The translations under genes were made by a program, and so were the position numbers. The notes beneath the pieces are model-generated. The model saw only the letters and a list, made by a program, of their open reading frames with translations. It did not search any database and had not been told where the DNA came from. Shown here in pieces: positions 8,072 through 16,094 of a stretch of 36,945 nucleotides of DNA. The stretch covers positions 1 to 36,945 of the forward strand of contig PFUR01000064.1 of assembly GCA_002790195.1 (NCBI GenBank), read 5' to 3'. Position 1 is the stretch's first letter, and every line of letters starts with the position of its first letter. This DNA is from Flavobacteriales bacterium CG_4_9_14_3_um_filter_40_17 (GTDB taxonomy: Bacteria; Bacteroidota; Bacteroidia; Flavobacteriales; Flavobacteriaceae).

Positions 8072-8449
8072 TTATTGATTGGCAGTCACTTCACCTTTAA
8101 TTTTTAAGGCTACTATTGGGGTGTCCGAGTTGTTGTTTACCGTGATGGTTTTTCGGATAGGGCCTACACGGTTGGTATCGTATTTTACTTCAATCTTACC
8201 GGTTTTTCCGGGCGCAATTGGTTGATCCGGTTTTTTTGGGACCGTACAGCCACAAGATGAAAATACTTCGGTGATGACCAATGGCTGATTACCGGTATTG
8301 GTAAACTCAAATATGCGAAGCCCATCACTTCCTTTATCAATCGTACCGTAATCGATGGTGTCCGTTTTAAATTGAATCTTGGCTTGGGCTTGCATCTCGA
8401 AGCCAAAAGTAAATACACTTACAAAAGCCAATAAAATTAATTTTTTCAT
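8072..8449 (-). CDS. Exported DUF1573 domain protein
   Basis: This small 125-residue protein has a signal peptide (about 1-23, ending AQA) and one immunoglobulin-like DUF1573 domain. The hallmark SSCGCT motif is at residues 64-69, with Cys66 and Cys68, followed by the PIAPGKTGKIEVKYD segment. DUF1573 proteins are abundant in Bacteroidota and their biochemical role is not established. The CGC motif suggests a disulfide or ligand site in the periplasm, which is inference. The gene stands alone between two plus-strand genes, with a candidate -7 element upstream and an intrinsic terminator downstream, so it is monocistronic. Confidence 0.88.
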   Translation of the reverse strand: MKKLILLAFVSVFTFGFEMQAQAKIQFKTDTIDYGTIDKGSDGLRIFEFTNTGNQPLVITEVFSSCGCTVPKKPDQPIAPGKTGKIEVKYDTNRVGPIRKTITVNNNSDTPIVALKIKGEVTANQ

Positions 8450-8484
8450 ATCACTTTATTTTAGTTATGCGCTCTTACTCGAAT

Positions 8485-8492
8485 CAAAAGTA
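8485..8492 (-). promoter_or_regulatory. Candidate -7 element for the DUF1573 gene
   Basis: The minus strand reads TACTTTTG (TAnnTTTG), 35 bases before the DUF1573 ATG. It lies in the 114-base region shared with valS on the opposite strand. No convincing -33 element is visible. Confidence 0.35.
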
Positions 8493-8524
8493 CTAATTAA
8501 TTTTAATATTGATTTTAGTATGAG

Positions 8525-8532
8525 TAATTTTG
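8525..8532 (+). promoter_or_regulatory. Candidate -7 element for valS
   Basis: TAATTTTG matches the consensus and ends 31 bases before the valS ATG. The nearest TTG upstream (8509-8511) is at only 13 bases, closer than usual, so the -33 part is weak. No T-box-like leader is present. Confidence 0.35.
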
Positions 8533-8563
8533 CAACTCTGTTTTAACAATAATCAAGCCATTT

Positions 8564-11203
8564 ATGACTTTACCAAATAAGTACTCACCCAAATCCGTTG
8601 AAGACAGATGGTACGCTTACTGGATGGAACATGGGTATTTTTATTCCAAACCCGATCATCGAAAGCCTTATACGATTGTCATTCCGCCACCCAATGTGAC
8701 TGGTGTTTTGCACATGGGGCACATGCTCAATAACACCATTCAGGATGTGTTGATTCGCCGCGCGCGTTTGAAAGGGTTCAATGCGTGTTGGGTGCCCGGA
8801 ACCGACCACGCCTCTATAGCCACCGAAGCCAAGGTAGTGGCTAAACTCAAAACACAAGGTATTGCCAAAGCGGATTTGTCCCGCGAAGAATTTCTGAACC
8901 ATGCCTGGGATTGGACGAATAAACATGGCGGGCTAATTTTGGAACAACTCAAAAAACTGGGTGCTTCCTGCGATTGGAAACGAACCAAGTTTACCATGGA
9001 TCCGGAAATGTCCGAATCGGTCATCGATGTGTTTATCGATTTGCACAAAAAAGGATACATCTACCGAGGCCATCGCATGGTTCATTGGGATCCGGAAGCC
9101 AAAACCACCTTGTCTGACGAGGAAGTGATTTACGAAGAACAACAATCGCTGCTGTATTATATTCAATATCAAATAGAAGGAAGTGACGATTATTTGACCA
9201 TTGCAACTACACGACCCGAGACTATATTTGGCGACACCGCCATTTGCATCCATCCGGACGATGAACGATTTACCCATTTGAAAGGAAAAAAAGCCATCGT
9301 TCCGATAGCCAATCGAGCAGTACCAATTATTGAAGACACCTATGTGGAAATGGATTTTGGTACTGGATGCTTAAAAGTTACACCGGCACACGACCCGAAC
9401 GACAAGATATTGGGCGATAGGCACAAACTCCAAGTCATTGATATTTTTAACGACGATGCCACGCTCAACACCCATGGCCTTCACTATCAGGGAAAAGATC
9501 GCTTCGAGGTTCGCAAAGCGGTCGTTCAAGAATTAGCCGAAATCGGTGCTTTGCAAAAATCGGAATCCATTGTCAATAAAGTAGGCACGTCTGAGCGAAC
9601 CAAAGCGGTTATCGAACCCAAATTGTCGCATCAATGGTTTCTGAGCATGAGCGAATTGGTAAAACCCGCTTTGAAAGCCGTCTTTGAGGACAGTGAAATC
9701 AAACTCTTTCCAAATCGCTTTGAAAACACCTACAAGCACTGGTTGGAAAACATCCGCGACTGGAACATTTCCCGCCAGCTTTGGTGGGGACAACAGATAC
9801 CGGCGTATTATTACGGAGAAAATCCGGACGATTTTGTAGTAGCAACAACTGCCGAAAAAGCCCTGGAATTGGCACGAGAAAAATCAAACAACAAGCAATT
9901 AACATCAAGCGATTTGCATCAAGATCAAGACGTGTTGGACACCTGGTTTTCTTCTTGGTTATGGCCTATCAGCGTGTTTGACGGCATCCGAAATCCGGAA
10001 AACGAGGCGTTTAAATATTATTATCCTACCAATGATTTAGTCACCGGGCCGGATATTTTATTTTTTTGGGTAGCTCGTATGATTTTTGCGGGTTATGAGT
10101 TTGCGGGTCAAAAGCCTTTTACCAATGTTTACTTGACCGGATTGGTGCGCGACAAGCAACGCAGAAAGATGTCTAAGTCTTTGGGCAATTCGCCTGAGCC
10201 GTTGGAATTGATAAGCCAATTCGGTGCCGATGGTGTCCGTGTCGGTTTATTGTTAAGTGCTTCCGCCGGAAACGACCTGATGTTTGACGAAGATTTATGC
10301 CAACAAGGCAGAAGTTTTTCAAACAAAATTTGGAATGCTTTCCGATTGATTTCCGGTTGGGAAGTGAGTGAAAAAGCCAAACAACCCGAAGCTGCACGCA
10401 TCGGTTTGGTAGCCTATGATGCGGTGTTTCAAAAAACATTGGCAGAGATAGAAAGCCACTTTGAAAAATACCGCATTTCCGATGCTTTGATGGCAACCTA
10501 TAAATTGGTTTGGGATGAATTTTGCGCTTGGCTGTTAGAAATTGTCAAACCCGCATTTGGCGAGCCGATTGATTTGAAAACCTATCAGGCGATTATTTCA
10601 GCTTTGGAAAACAATTTGAAAATCCTCCATCCTTTTATGCCGTTTCTCACCGAAGAAATTTGGCAAAATATAGAAGATCGAACACCTGAGCAAGCACTCA
10701 TTATCGCACAATGGCCAAATTTTAAATCATTTGAGGCTTCGGCTATTTCCGATTATGAAGCCATGAAAGAAATAGTTTCGGGTATCCGGACGATTCGGTC
10801 GGAGAAAAACATTCCTTTTAAAGAGGCCGTTTCGCTACAAGTCATCAACAACGAAAATCTCAATAAAACCTACAACCCGATAGTATCAAAACTAACAAAC
10901 GTTTCAGAAATATCGTACACAGCCCAACAAGTTTCTGGAGCTTTGTCTTTTCGAATCAAGTCGAATGAATATTTTATTCCGGTGAGCGGATTAATGAACA
11001 TACAGGAAGAAATAGACAAACTATTGGCCGAGAAATCCTACTTGGAAGGCTTTTTAAAATCGGTTCGCACCAAACTTTCAAACGAAAGATTTGTGAGTGG
11101 TGCACCCGATGCGGTGGTTGCTGTTGAACGTCAAAAAGAGGCAGATGCTTTGGCTAAATTGGAAACCTTGGAGAAAAGCTTATCGGCCATAAAAGTAGGT
11201 TGA
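8564..11203 (+). CDS. valS: Valyl-tRNA synthetase
   Basis: This class I aminoacyl-tRNA synthetase attaches valine to tRNA-Val and edits mischarged threonine. The 879-residue length is normal for bacteria. The HIGH-type signature appears as HMGH at 50-53 within PPPNVTGVLHMGH. The CP1 editing domain, with TTRPETIFGD near 215, spans roughly 190-350. KMSKS is at 535-539, the anticodon-binding domain follows, and a C-terminal coiled-coil arm occupies about 815-879. The ATG chosen gives the usual short lead MTLPNKYSPKSVEDRWY. The gene is flanked by the divergent DUF1573 gene and by a long gene-free region, so it is likely monocistronic. Confidence 0.98.
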   Translation: MTLPNKYSPKSVEDRWYAYWMEHGYFYSKPDHRKPYTIVIPPPNVTGVLHMGHMLNNTIQDVLIRRARLKGFNACWVPGTDHASIATEAKVVAKLKTQGIAKADLSREEFLNHAWDWTNKHGGLILEQLKKLGASCDWKRTKFTMDPEMSESVIDVFIDLHKKGYIYRGHRMVHWDPEAKTTLSDEEVIYEEQQSLLYYIQYQIEGSDDYLTIATTRPETIFGDTAICIHPDDERFTHLKGKKAIVPIANRAVPIIEDTYVEMDFGTGCLKVTPAHDPNDKILGDRHKLQVIDIFNDDATLNTHGLHYQGKDRFEVRKAVVQELAEIGALQKSESIVNKVGTSERTKAVIEPKLSHQWFLSMSELVKPALKAVFEDSEIKLFPNRFENTYKHWLENIRDWNISRQLWWGQQIPAYYYGENPDDFVVATTAEKALELAREKSNNKQLTSSDLHQDQDVLDTWFSSWLWPISVFDGIRNPENEAFKYYYPTNDLVTGPDILFFWVARMIFAGYEFAGQKPFTNVYLTGLVRDKQRRKMSKSLGNSPEPLELISQFGADGVRVGLLLSASAGNDLMFDEDLCQQGRSFSNKIWNAFRLISGWEVSEKAKQPEAARIGLVAYDAVFQKTLAEIESHFEKYRISDALMATYKLVWDEFCAWLLEIVKPAFGEPIDLKTYQAIISALENNLKILHPFMPFLTEEIWQNIEDRTPEQALIIAQWPNFKSFEASAISDYEAMKEIVSGIRTIRSEKNIPFKEAVSLQVINNENLNKTYNPIVSKLTNVSEISYTAQQVSGALSFRIKSNEYFIPVSGLMNIQEEIDKLLAEKSYLEGFLKSVRTKLSNERFVSGAPDAVVAVERQKEADALAKLETLEKSLSAIKVG

Positions 11204-11566
11204 TTTCTATATTCAATTTTGTTTTATCGCGCTAACTTTTGTTTCGTTCCAACTCAATGTCTAATTCTTATATTCAATGTGTATGAATTTGATTTGTAAT
11301 TTGTCTTTATCAAGGATTTTACTCATGGCGCTGAATTTTTTAAACCAAAATAAATCTAATCGTTTATTCCTTTAAATTTTCATTTGTATTCGATAAAAAT
11401 TAGATGAAATGTTTGAATCCCTGCAATCACAAGTCTTATGAAATATCGCAAAGAACGGGCTTCCTTTTTCTATGACGAATTTTTCTGCGTATAGTTTGTA
11501 GCCATGTGACCAAAACAACTTCCTCAAGGGCGGAATATTGACAGGAAAGCAATTCAATCATATTCA

Positions 11567-11656
11567 ATTTGGCTAAAGCCAACCCTAACTCATTAATTGC
11601 ATACCGCTTCAGCAGGATGACAGCTACAACAACCCAAAAAAAGCTTTAGCCAAATA
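11567..11656. repeat. REP-like inverted repeat element
   Basis: A 13-base arm, ATTTGGCTAAAGC at 11567-11579, is repeated exactly in inverted orientation at 11644-11656, with 64 bases between. The left arm itself lies in TTGGCTaaAGCCAA (11569-11582), a six-pair hairpin with a two-base loop. Strings with GGCTAAAGCC are familiar from flavobacterial intergenic repeats. A REP or BIME-type element is the likeliest reading, but only one copy is visible here. Confidence 0.5.
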
Positions 11657-11851
11657 AAAGATGAAGGAGTTAAGAGGTCATTGAAAATCCGTCGATATTT
11701 TTTTGTTGAAAATAAAAAGTATAGACTAATAGGGATATTGAAAAATGTAATTTTTGTCAATTATTTTAACTGGAATACAGTATTTTAATTAAAGAAAATA
11801 AGACTTTAATAAAACAGGATTCACCTTTTTAGGATTAAATAGGTTTTCTAG

Positions 11852-11882
11852 TTGCTTTTAAAGCCCAAACTTTTTACTTTTC
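11852..11882 (+). promoter_or_regulatory. Candidate promoter for the GH13 gene
   Basis: TTG at 11852-11854 and TACTTTTC at 11875-11882 are spaced by 20 bases, close to the Bacteroidota arrangement; the -7 element differs in its last base. The ATG follows 27 bases later. Confidence 0.35.
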
Positions 11883-11909
11883 AAGCCAATTAATCTAACC
11901 CAAAACACC

Positions 11910-13649
11910 ATGAACCAATTTCCCGCCATCGTTGCCCTCTCCATCTTGTGCATGGCTTGTGGAAAGCAAACCGAACCGCGAAATGATACGGAACAAACGG
12001 ATAAAAAATGGTGGAAGGAAGCCATCATCTACCAAATCTATCCCCGAAGTTTTAGTGACTCAAACGGCGACGGCATCGGCGACTTACGAGGTATCATCAG
12101 CAAACTCGATTACGTGAAAAGCTTAGGCGCTACAGTAGTTTGGCTCAATCCCATATACAGTTCGCCCAATGCCGACAACGGCTACGACGTGAGCGATTAC
12201 CGAGACATTATGACTGATTTTGGCAGCATGACCGATTTCGATTTGTTGCTGTCCGAAATGCACAAACGCGGCCTCAAACTTGTTATGGATATTGTGGTCA
12301 ATCACAGCAGTGACGAACACGAATGGTTTAAACAATCACGAAGTTCGAGAGACAATCCTTATCGGGGCTATTACCACTGGTGGCCTGCCGAAAAGGGAAA
12401 ACCAAACTATCGTTACAGTCTTTTCGATGAAAACGGGGATGCTTGGAAATACGATTCGCTAACCGACGCTTATTATTTACATTATTTTGCACAAAAACAG
12501 CCCGATCTGAACTGGGAAAACCCCAAAGTCCGGCAGGAAGTTTATGACATTATGAAGTTTTGGGCAGAAAAAGGTGTTGATGGTTTTCGCCTCGATGCTT
12601 TTCAGTTTGCAGCCAAAGACACTACCTTTCCCGCTTTTCCGAAAGGCTTTGAGCAAAACTTTATTCAATATTATGCCATGCAAGATGATTTGCATTCGTA
12701 TCTGAAAGAAATGAATGAACAGGTTTTTAGTAAATACGATGTGATGAGTGTAGCTGAAGGAGCTGGGCGAACCCTGCAAGAAGCACACGATTTGGTCGAT
12801 TCAGACCGGAATGAAATCAACATGGCCTACGCATTTGAGGGAGTTGATATTGCCAAACCTCAAGGATATGATTTATTGCATTTCAAAGAAGTGTTTTCCA
12901 AATGGGACAGTGCTTTTGCTAAAAAAGGTTGGTTGTCCATTTTCCTTGCCAACCATGATCAAGCGCGTTTGGTGAGCCGTTTTGGGAACGACAGCCCCGA
13001 ATACAGGGTGTCTTCTGCAAAAATGCTGAACACTTTTATCTTAAGTATGCGGGGTACGCCTTATTGCTATTATGGTGATGAGTTGGGCATGACCAATATT
13101 GGTTTTGAAAATGTCGAACAGTACCGTGATATTGCTGCCATCAACGGCTACAAAAAAGTGGTAAATCAAGGCGGGGATGTCCGTAAATACCTATCGAATT
13201 TAAAATTTTCGTCTCGTGACAACGGGCGCACACCCATGCAGTGGGATGCTTCTGAAAACGCCGGTTTTACCACCGGTACACCTTGGTTGCCTGTCAATGA
13301 AAATCACACCACCATCAATGTCGCTTTAGAAGAAAACAATCCGAATTCCGTACTGTACCATTTCAGAAAACTAACTTATCTGCGCCACAACAATCCGGTG
13401 TTGGTGTATGGGCAATACAAACTTCTTCAAAAGGAGCATCCAAGCATTTATGCCTACACCAGAGAGTGGGAAGGTGTCAAGGTTTTGGTGTTATTGAACT
13501 TTAAAGCGGAAAAAGCATCCATAGAATTGGCGGATGCAAATCGTATTGAGCAGACACTCATCGACAATTATGAGGAAGTTGACATTCAAGGCAATATTTT
13601 CTCACTAAAACCCTATCAAGCGGTGATTTTTAAGATAAAAAGAGAGTAA
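11910..13649 (+). CDS. GH13 alpha-glucosidase (oligo-1,6-glucosidase type), probable lipoprotein
   Basis: The 579-residue protein belongs to the alpha-amylase superfamily and should release glucose from the non-reducing ends of alpha-linked oligosaccharides. The N-terminus has a hydrophobic segment ending LCMAC at 13-17, a slightly irregular lipobox with Cys17 as the likely lipidated residue, so anchoring in an envelope membrane is inferred. A calcium-type loop DSNGDGIGD is at 50-58. The four GH13 regions are DIVVNH at 127-132, GFRLDAF at 225-231 with the nucleophile Asp229, VAEG at 281-284 with the acid Glu283, and ANHDQAR at 347-353 with the transition-state Asp350. The C-terminal beta domain ends at 579. 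There are no susC/susD or maltose regulators next to it, so it is not in a standard polysaccharide utilisation locus. Exact linkage preference is not decidable. Confidence 0.9.
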   Translation: MNQFPAIVALSILCMACGKQTEPRNDTEQTDKKWWKEAIIYQIYPRSFSDSNGDGIGDLRGIISKLDYVKSLGATVVWLNPIYSSPNADNGYDVSDYRDIMTDFGSMTDFDLLLSEMHKRGLKLVMDIVVNHSSDEHEWFKQSRSSRDNPYRGYYHWWPAEKGKPNYRYSLFDENGDAWKYDSLTDAYYLHYFAQKQPDLNWENPKVRQEVYDIMKFWAEKGVDGFRLDAFQFAAKDTTFPAFPKGFEQNFIQYYAMQDDLHSYLKEMNEQVFSKYDVMSVAEGAGRTLQEAHDLVDSDRNEINMAYAFEGVDIAKPQGYDLLHFKEVFSKWDSAFAKKGWLSIFLANHDQARLVSRFGNDSPEYRVSSAKMLNTFILSMRGTPYCYYGDELGMTNIGFENVEQYRDIAAINGYKKVVNQGGDVRKYLSNLKFSSRDNGRTPMQWDASENAGFTTGTPWLPVNENHTTINVALEENNPNSVLYHFRKLTYLRHNNPVLVYGQYKLLQKEHPSIYAYTREWEGVKVLVLLNFKAEKASIELADANRIEQTLIDNYEEVDIQGNIFSLKPYQAVIFKIKRE

Positions 13650-13666
13650 ACGGGCAAGGAAAACAG

Positions 13667-13933
13667 TTAGTCTGTGATGTATTTTTCAACCAATTCGATG
13701 TATTTTTTTTTCGCTTCGTTTTGCGAAACGTCTTTTATTTGAAATAAGGCATTTATTTTGAAGGCGTTGCGAAGTTCGTTTTCGCCGGAAGGATTATAAA
13801 AAGGACGGTCGATGGTAGATTTTTTGTAGTAGGCATAAAAATAGAGCATGATGTCTGGAGGCAGTTGAATTTTGGTTTTGCTGGCTCGCGAGAAAGCTTG
13901 ATCGAATGCTTGGTCTAATTCTTCTTGTGTCAT
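13667..13933 (-). CDS. Acyl-CoA-binding protein (ACBP)
   Basis: This small four-helix protein of 88 residues binds long-chain acyl-CoA in the cytosol and buffers or delivers it. The family pattern is visible: an N-terminal FDQAFSRAS helix, LPPDIMLYFYAYYKKST at 24-40 (the equivalent of the usual LYGLYKQAT core with the ligand-binding Tyr and Lys), and an Ala-rich last helix with KKKYIELVEKYI. The usual Trp of the WDAW motif is replaced (FKINALF). The start codon overlaps the psd stop by four bases (ATGA), so it is the last gene of the phospholipid operon, which is a sensible place for an acyl-CoA carrier. Confidence 0.88.
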   Translation of the reverse strand: MTQEELDQAFDQAFSRASKTKIQLPPDIMLYFYAYYKKSTIDRPFYNPSGENELRNAFKINALFQIKDVSQNEAKKKYIELVEKYITD

Positions 13934-14583
13934 GGTCTGGATGCTATGATACTAACGCCTCCTTTTACTTTTTGGTTTAAACGGACGAGAATAATACAGT
14001 CCAAAGGTAAAAAAACATCCACTCTTGAACCAAATTTAATAAATCCGGAATCGTCTCCCTGAATAACGCCCGTTCCAACTTCGGCATAATTGACAATTCG
14101 TCTAGCCATGGCTCCGGCAATTTGACGATACAACACATTACCCCAAGTGGGGCTTTTCAGTACTACGGTTGTGCGCTCGTTCTCTTCGCTTGATTTGGGA
14201 TGCCAAGCAACTAAATATTTACCTGGGTGGTATTTGCTGAAAACTATCTGTCCGCTCACCGGATAACGCGTCACATGAACGTTAATCGGTGACATAAAAA
14301 TAGATATCTGAATTCTTTTTTCTTTGAAAAATTCGGGTTCAAACACTTCCTCGATGGCAACCACTTTTCCATCAACCGGAGAAACTGCATTTTTATGTGA
14401 AACATTAATCGTGCGATCCGGATTCCTGAAAAACTGCAAAACAGCAATCAAAATGAAAGCCGAAAAAGCATAGACAGCATATTTTGCAAGTGGATTTTCA
14501 ATCCAAAATAAATTCAAACTCTGTAAGACCAAAACCAACATGACAGTTATGAATATGATCTTTTTCCCTTCTTTATGAAACAT
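13930..14583 (-). CDS. psd: Phosphatidylserine decarboxylase
   Basis: This pyruvoyl-dependent membrane enzyme converts phosphatidylserine to phosphatidylethanolamine. At 217 residues it is the short form common in Bacteroidota and archaea. Two hydrophobic segments at about 9-25 and 34-51 anchor it. SPVDG at 68-72 holds the conserved Asp71, and INVHVTRYP at 100-108 the His103 of the self-processing site. The cleavage motif is FGS at 184-186, where Gly185-Ser186 would be cut and Ser186 become the pyruvoyl group. The gene overlaps cdsA by 11 bases and the ACBP gene by 4, so translation is coupled. A phosphatidylserine synthase gene (pssA) is not within the window. Confidence 0.93.
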   Translation of the reverse strand: MFHKEGKKIIFITVMLVLVLQSLNLFWIENPLAKYAVYAFSAFILIAVLQFFRNPDRTINVSHKNAVSPVDGKVVAIEEVFEPEFFKEKRIQISIFMSPINVHVTRYPVSGQIVFSKYHPGKYLVAWHPKSSEENERTTVVLKSPTWGNVLYRQIAGAMARRIVNYAEVGTGVIQGDDSGFIKFGSRVDVFLPLDCIILVRLNQKVKGGVSIIASRP

Positions 14584-15376
14584 AGTAAAATATCAGCATA
14601 AAAGTTAATATAAATGGAGCCACAAAGATAATACTATCCAACCGATCATAAATACCCCCATGGCCGGGCATTAGGTTACCGCTGTTTTTAACACCTGTTT
14701 GCCGTTTGAATTTGGATTGGATTAAATCGCCGATGGTTCCTAAAAAAGCGGTCATCAGACTGATAATTACCCAAACTTTGACACCCAAAATTTTAGAATA
14801 TAAACCGAGCAAAACGCCTCCAATCAAGCAGAAAAAAAGTCCGCCTAAAAATCCTTCGATGGTTTTTTTTGGTGATATCCGTTCAAATAGTTTTCTTTTT
14901 CCAAAACTGATACCCACCAAATATGCAAAAGAGTCATTGATCCAAACCAATACGAAAAGCCCGATGACAACAGTTGGGTTATACACTTGATGAATACGGG
15001 CAATGTAGTAGAGATAAATCAGGGAAGTAGAAATATAGAACGAGCTGTACATGAAGTTTTGCAACTGGCCTTCACGAATGGGTTTTTTGGTAAATAGATT
15101 GTACATTAAATAGATATTCGTCAAAACAGAAATCAGCAGAATAGGATAGAAGAAATAATCGGTAATTTTTCCCTCTTTCAATAGGTAGAACAACAAGAAA
15201 AGTATCAGAAAAGGACTAAAATTTTTGCGTTTCATCAGCCGGTTGAATTCGATGAGCAGGATAATGCTCAAACCAAAAAGCAACAAGTAGAACAAATTTT
15301 CAGAATAATATGCGGAAAAAACCAGCAGGGTGCTGTAAAATATTCCGGAAACGGTTCTGGTTAGTAGGTTATTCAT
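14573..15376 (-). CDS. cdsA: Phosphatidate cytidylyltransferase
   Basis: The enzyme makes CDP-diacylglycerol from phosphatidate and CTP, the branch point for all bacterial phospholipids. The 267-residue protein is almost wholly hydrophobic, with about seven or eight membrane segments. The C-terminal CdsA signature is present: GDLIQSKFKRQTG near 209-221 and MPGHGGIYDRLDS at 236-248, with the metal-binding Asp244 and Asp247. It lies three bases after the LUD gene and overlaps psd, so CDP-diacylglycerol formation and PE formation are in one operon. Confidence 0.95.
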   Translation of the reverse strand: MNNLLTRTVSGIFYSTLLVFSAYYSENLFYLLLFGLSIILLIEFNRLMKRKNFSPFLILFLLFYLLKEGKITDYFFYPILLISVLTNIYLMYNLFTKKPIREGQLQNFMYSSFYISTSLIYLYYIARIHQVYNPTVVIGLFVLVWINDSFAYLVGISFGKRKLFERISPKKTIEGFLGGLFFCLIGGVLLGLYSKILGVKVWVIISLMTAFLGTIGDLIQSKFKRQTGVKNSGNLMPGHGGIYDRLDSIIFVAPFILTFMLIFYYVS

Positions 15377-15379
15377 GTT

Positions 15380-15985
15380 TTAGAGGTCTTCCAACAGCAA
15401 CAAATATAAGTTTTTTGCGCTACTGCCATAGGACATAAAATCATTTTCGTGATTCGTATCAAAATGTTTGAGAGAGATGATGTTTGTTGGTAATTGTCTT
15501 TGGTTGTTCATTTTGATGCCTCTTAAACTTTCACCGATATTGTTGACAATTTGACTTGTAGTTGCAAAAATGACAAAATAATCGGGCAACTCATTGAGTT
15601 TTCGTTCATTGATTTGATTAGAACAAAACATGACAGAGCCGTCATCGGCTATCAGGTTTTGGCAGGTACTGAAAAGAAAAGTAGCCTCTATGTCTTTGGA
15701 ATATTTGAGCGGGAAATTTTTAAATTTCTCTTGTAAATTTTTGTCATAGCATTGAATGTTAGTATCTGACCAATCATTCTCATCTATTATTGATTTGAAG
15801 TTTGAAATAATTTCATCAAGGTTTTCGCAATACAAAAACTTACCGCCATTCTGTTTAAAATTAGTCATAAAACGCTCGTCAAGAGGCATTTGACTTTGTC
15901 TCATGTATGGGCTTGCCGATTGTTTAGGGGCTTCCGGTTTATTCGGTGTGGTTGTAAGGCCTAAAAATTTTTTAAAAATGTTCAT
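15380..15985 (-). CDS. LUD domain protein (LutC/YkgG-like)
   Basis: This 201-residue protein carries the LUD (lactate utilisation, formerly DUF162) fold. The recognisable parts are NLIADDGSVMFCSNQ near 110-124, equivalent to the IADTGTL region of LutC, and PDYFVIFATTSQIV near 133-146. The N-terminal 35 residues are Pro/Gln/Ser-rich and probably disordered. LutC works with LutA and LutB in lactate oxidation, but neither partner is here. Instead the gene heads the cdsA-psd-ACBP operon, an order I recall from other flavobacteria. Its role there is not known. The intrinsic terminator at 16029-16069 separates it from ftsH, so it needs its own promoter, which I could not identify. Confidence 0.72.
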   Translation of the reverse strand: MNIFKKFLGLTTTPNKPEAPKQSASPYMRQSQMPLDERFMTNFKQNGGKFLYCENLDEIISNFKSIIDENDWSDTNIQCYDKNLQEKFKNFPLKYSKDIEATFLFSTCQNLIADDGSVMFCSNQINERKLNELPDYFVIFATTSQIVNNIGESLRGIKMNNQRQLPTNIISLKHFDTNHENDFMSYGSSAKNLYLLLLEDL

Positions 15986-16028
15986 AAAATGAACGTTGAA
16001 CGGATTAGATTAAAAGTTTCTCAAAAGT

Positions 16029-16069
16029 AAAAAAAACTTTATCCAACGCAAAGTCGGATAAAGCTTTTT
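16029..16069 (-). terminator. Intrinsic terminator of rsfS-ftsH
   Basis: On the minus strand CTTTATCC (16063-16056) pairs with GGATAAAG (16044-16037). The stem extends three more positions inward with one mismatch and a five-base loop, and is followed by eight T residues (16036-16029). It starts about 30 bases after the ftsH stop and should isolate ftsH from the LUD-cdsA operon. Confidence 0.8.
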
Positions 16070-16094
16070 AATGCATCAATATTCAGCAAGAAAT

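Larger units (their letters stand above)
11204..11909. other. 706-base gene-free region
   Basis: This is the longest stretch without a supported gene. It contains a few tatattcaat repeats just after valS, a REP-like inverted repeat at 11567-11656, and a candidate promoter near its right end. The only open frame over 60 codons is on the minus strand (11372-11557). It has no recognisable family, signal or context and looks accidental or like a decayed remnant. I see no tRNA or structured RNA with confidence. Confidence 0.6.

Noticed and set aside
11372-11557. 61-codon minus-strand frame in the gene-free region
   Set aside because: It has no recognisable family, signal peptide, promoter or partner gene, and its length is within chance for this composition.
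15380-15985. A lactate-utilisation (lutABC) locus
   Set aside because: Only a LutC-like protein is present; no LutA or LutB genes adjoin it.
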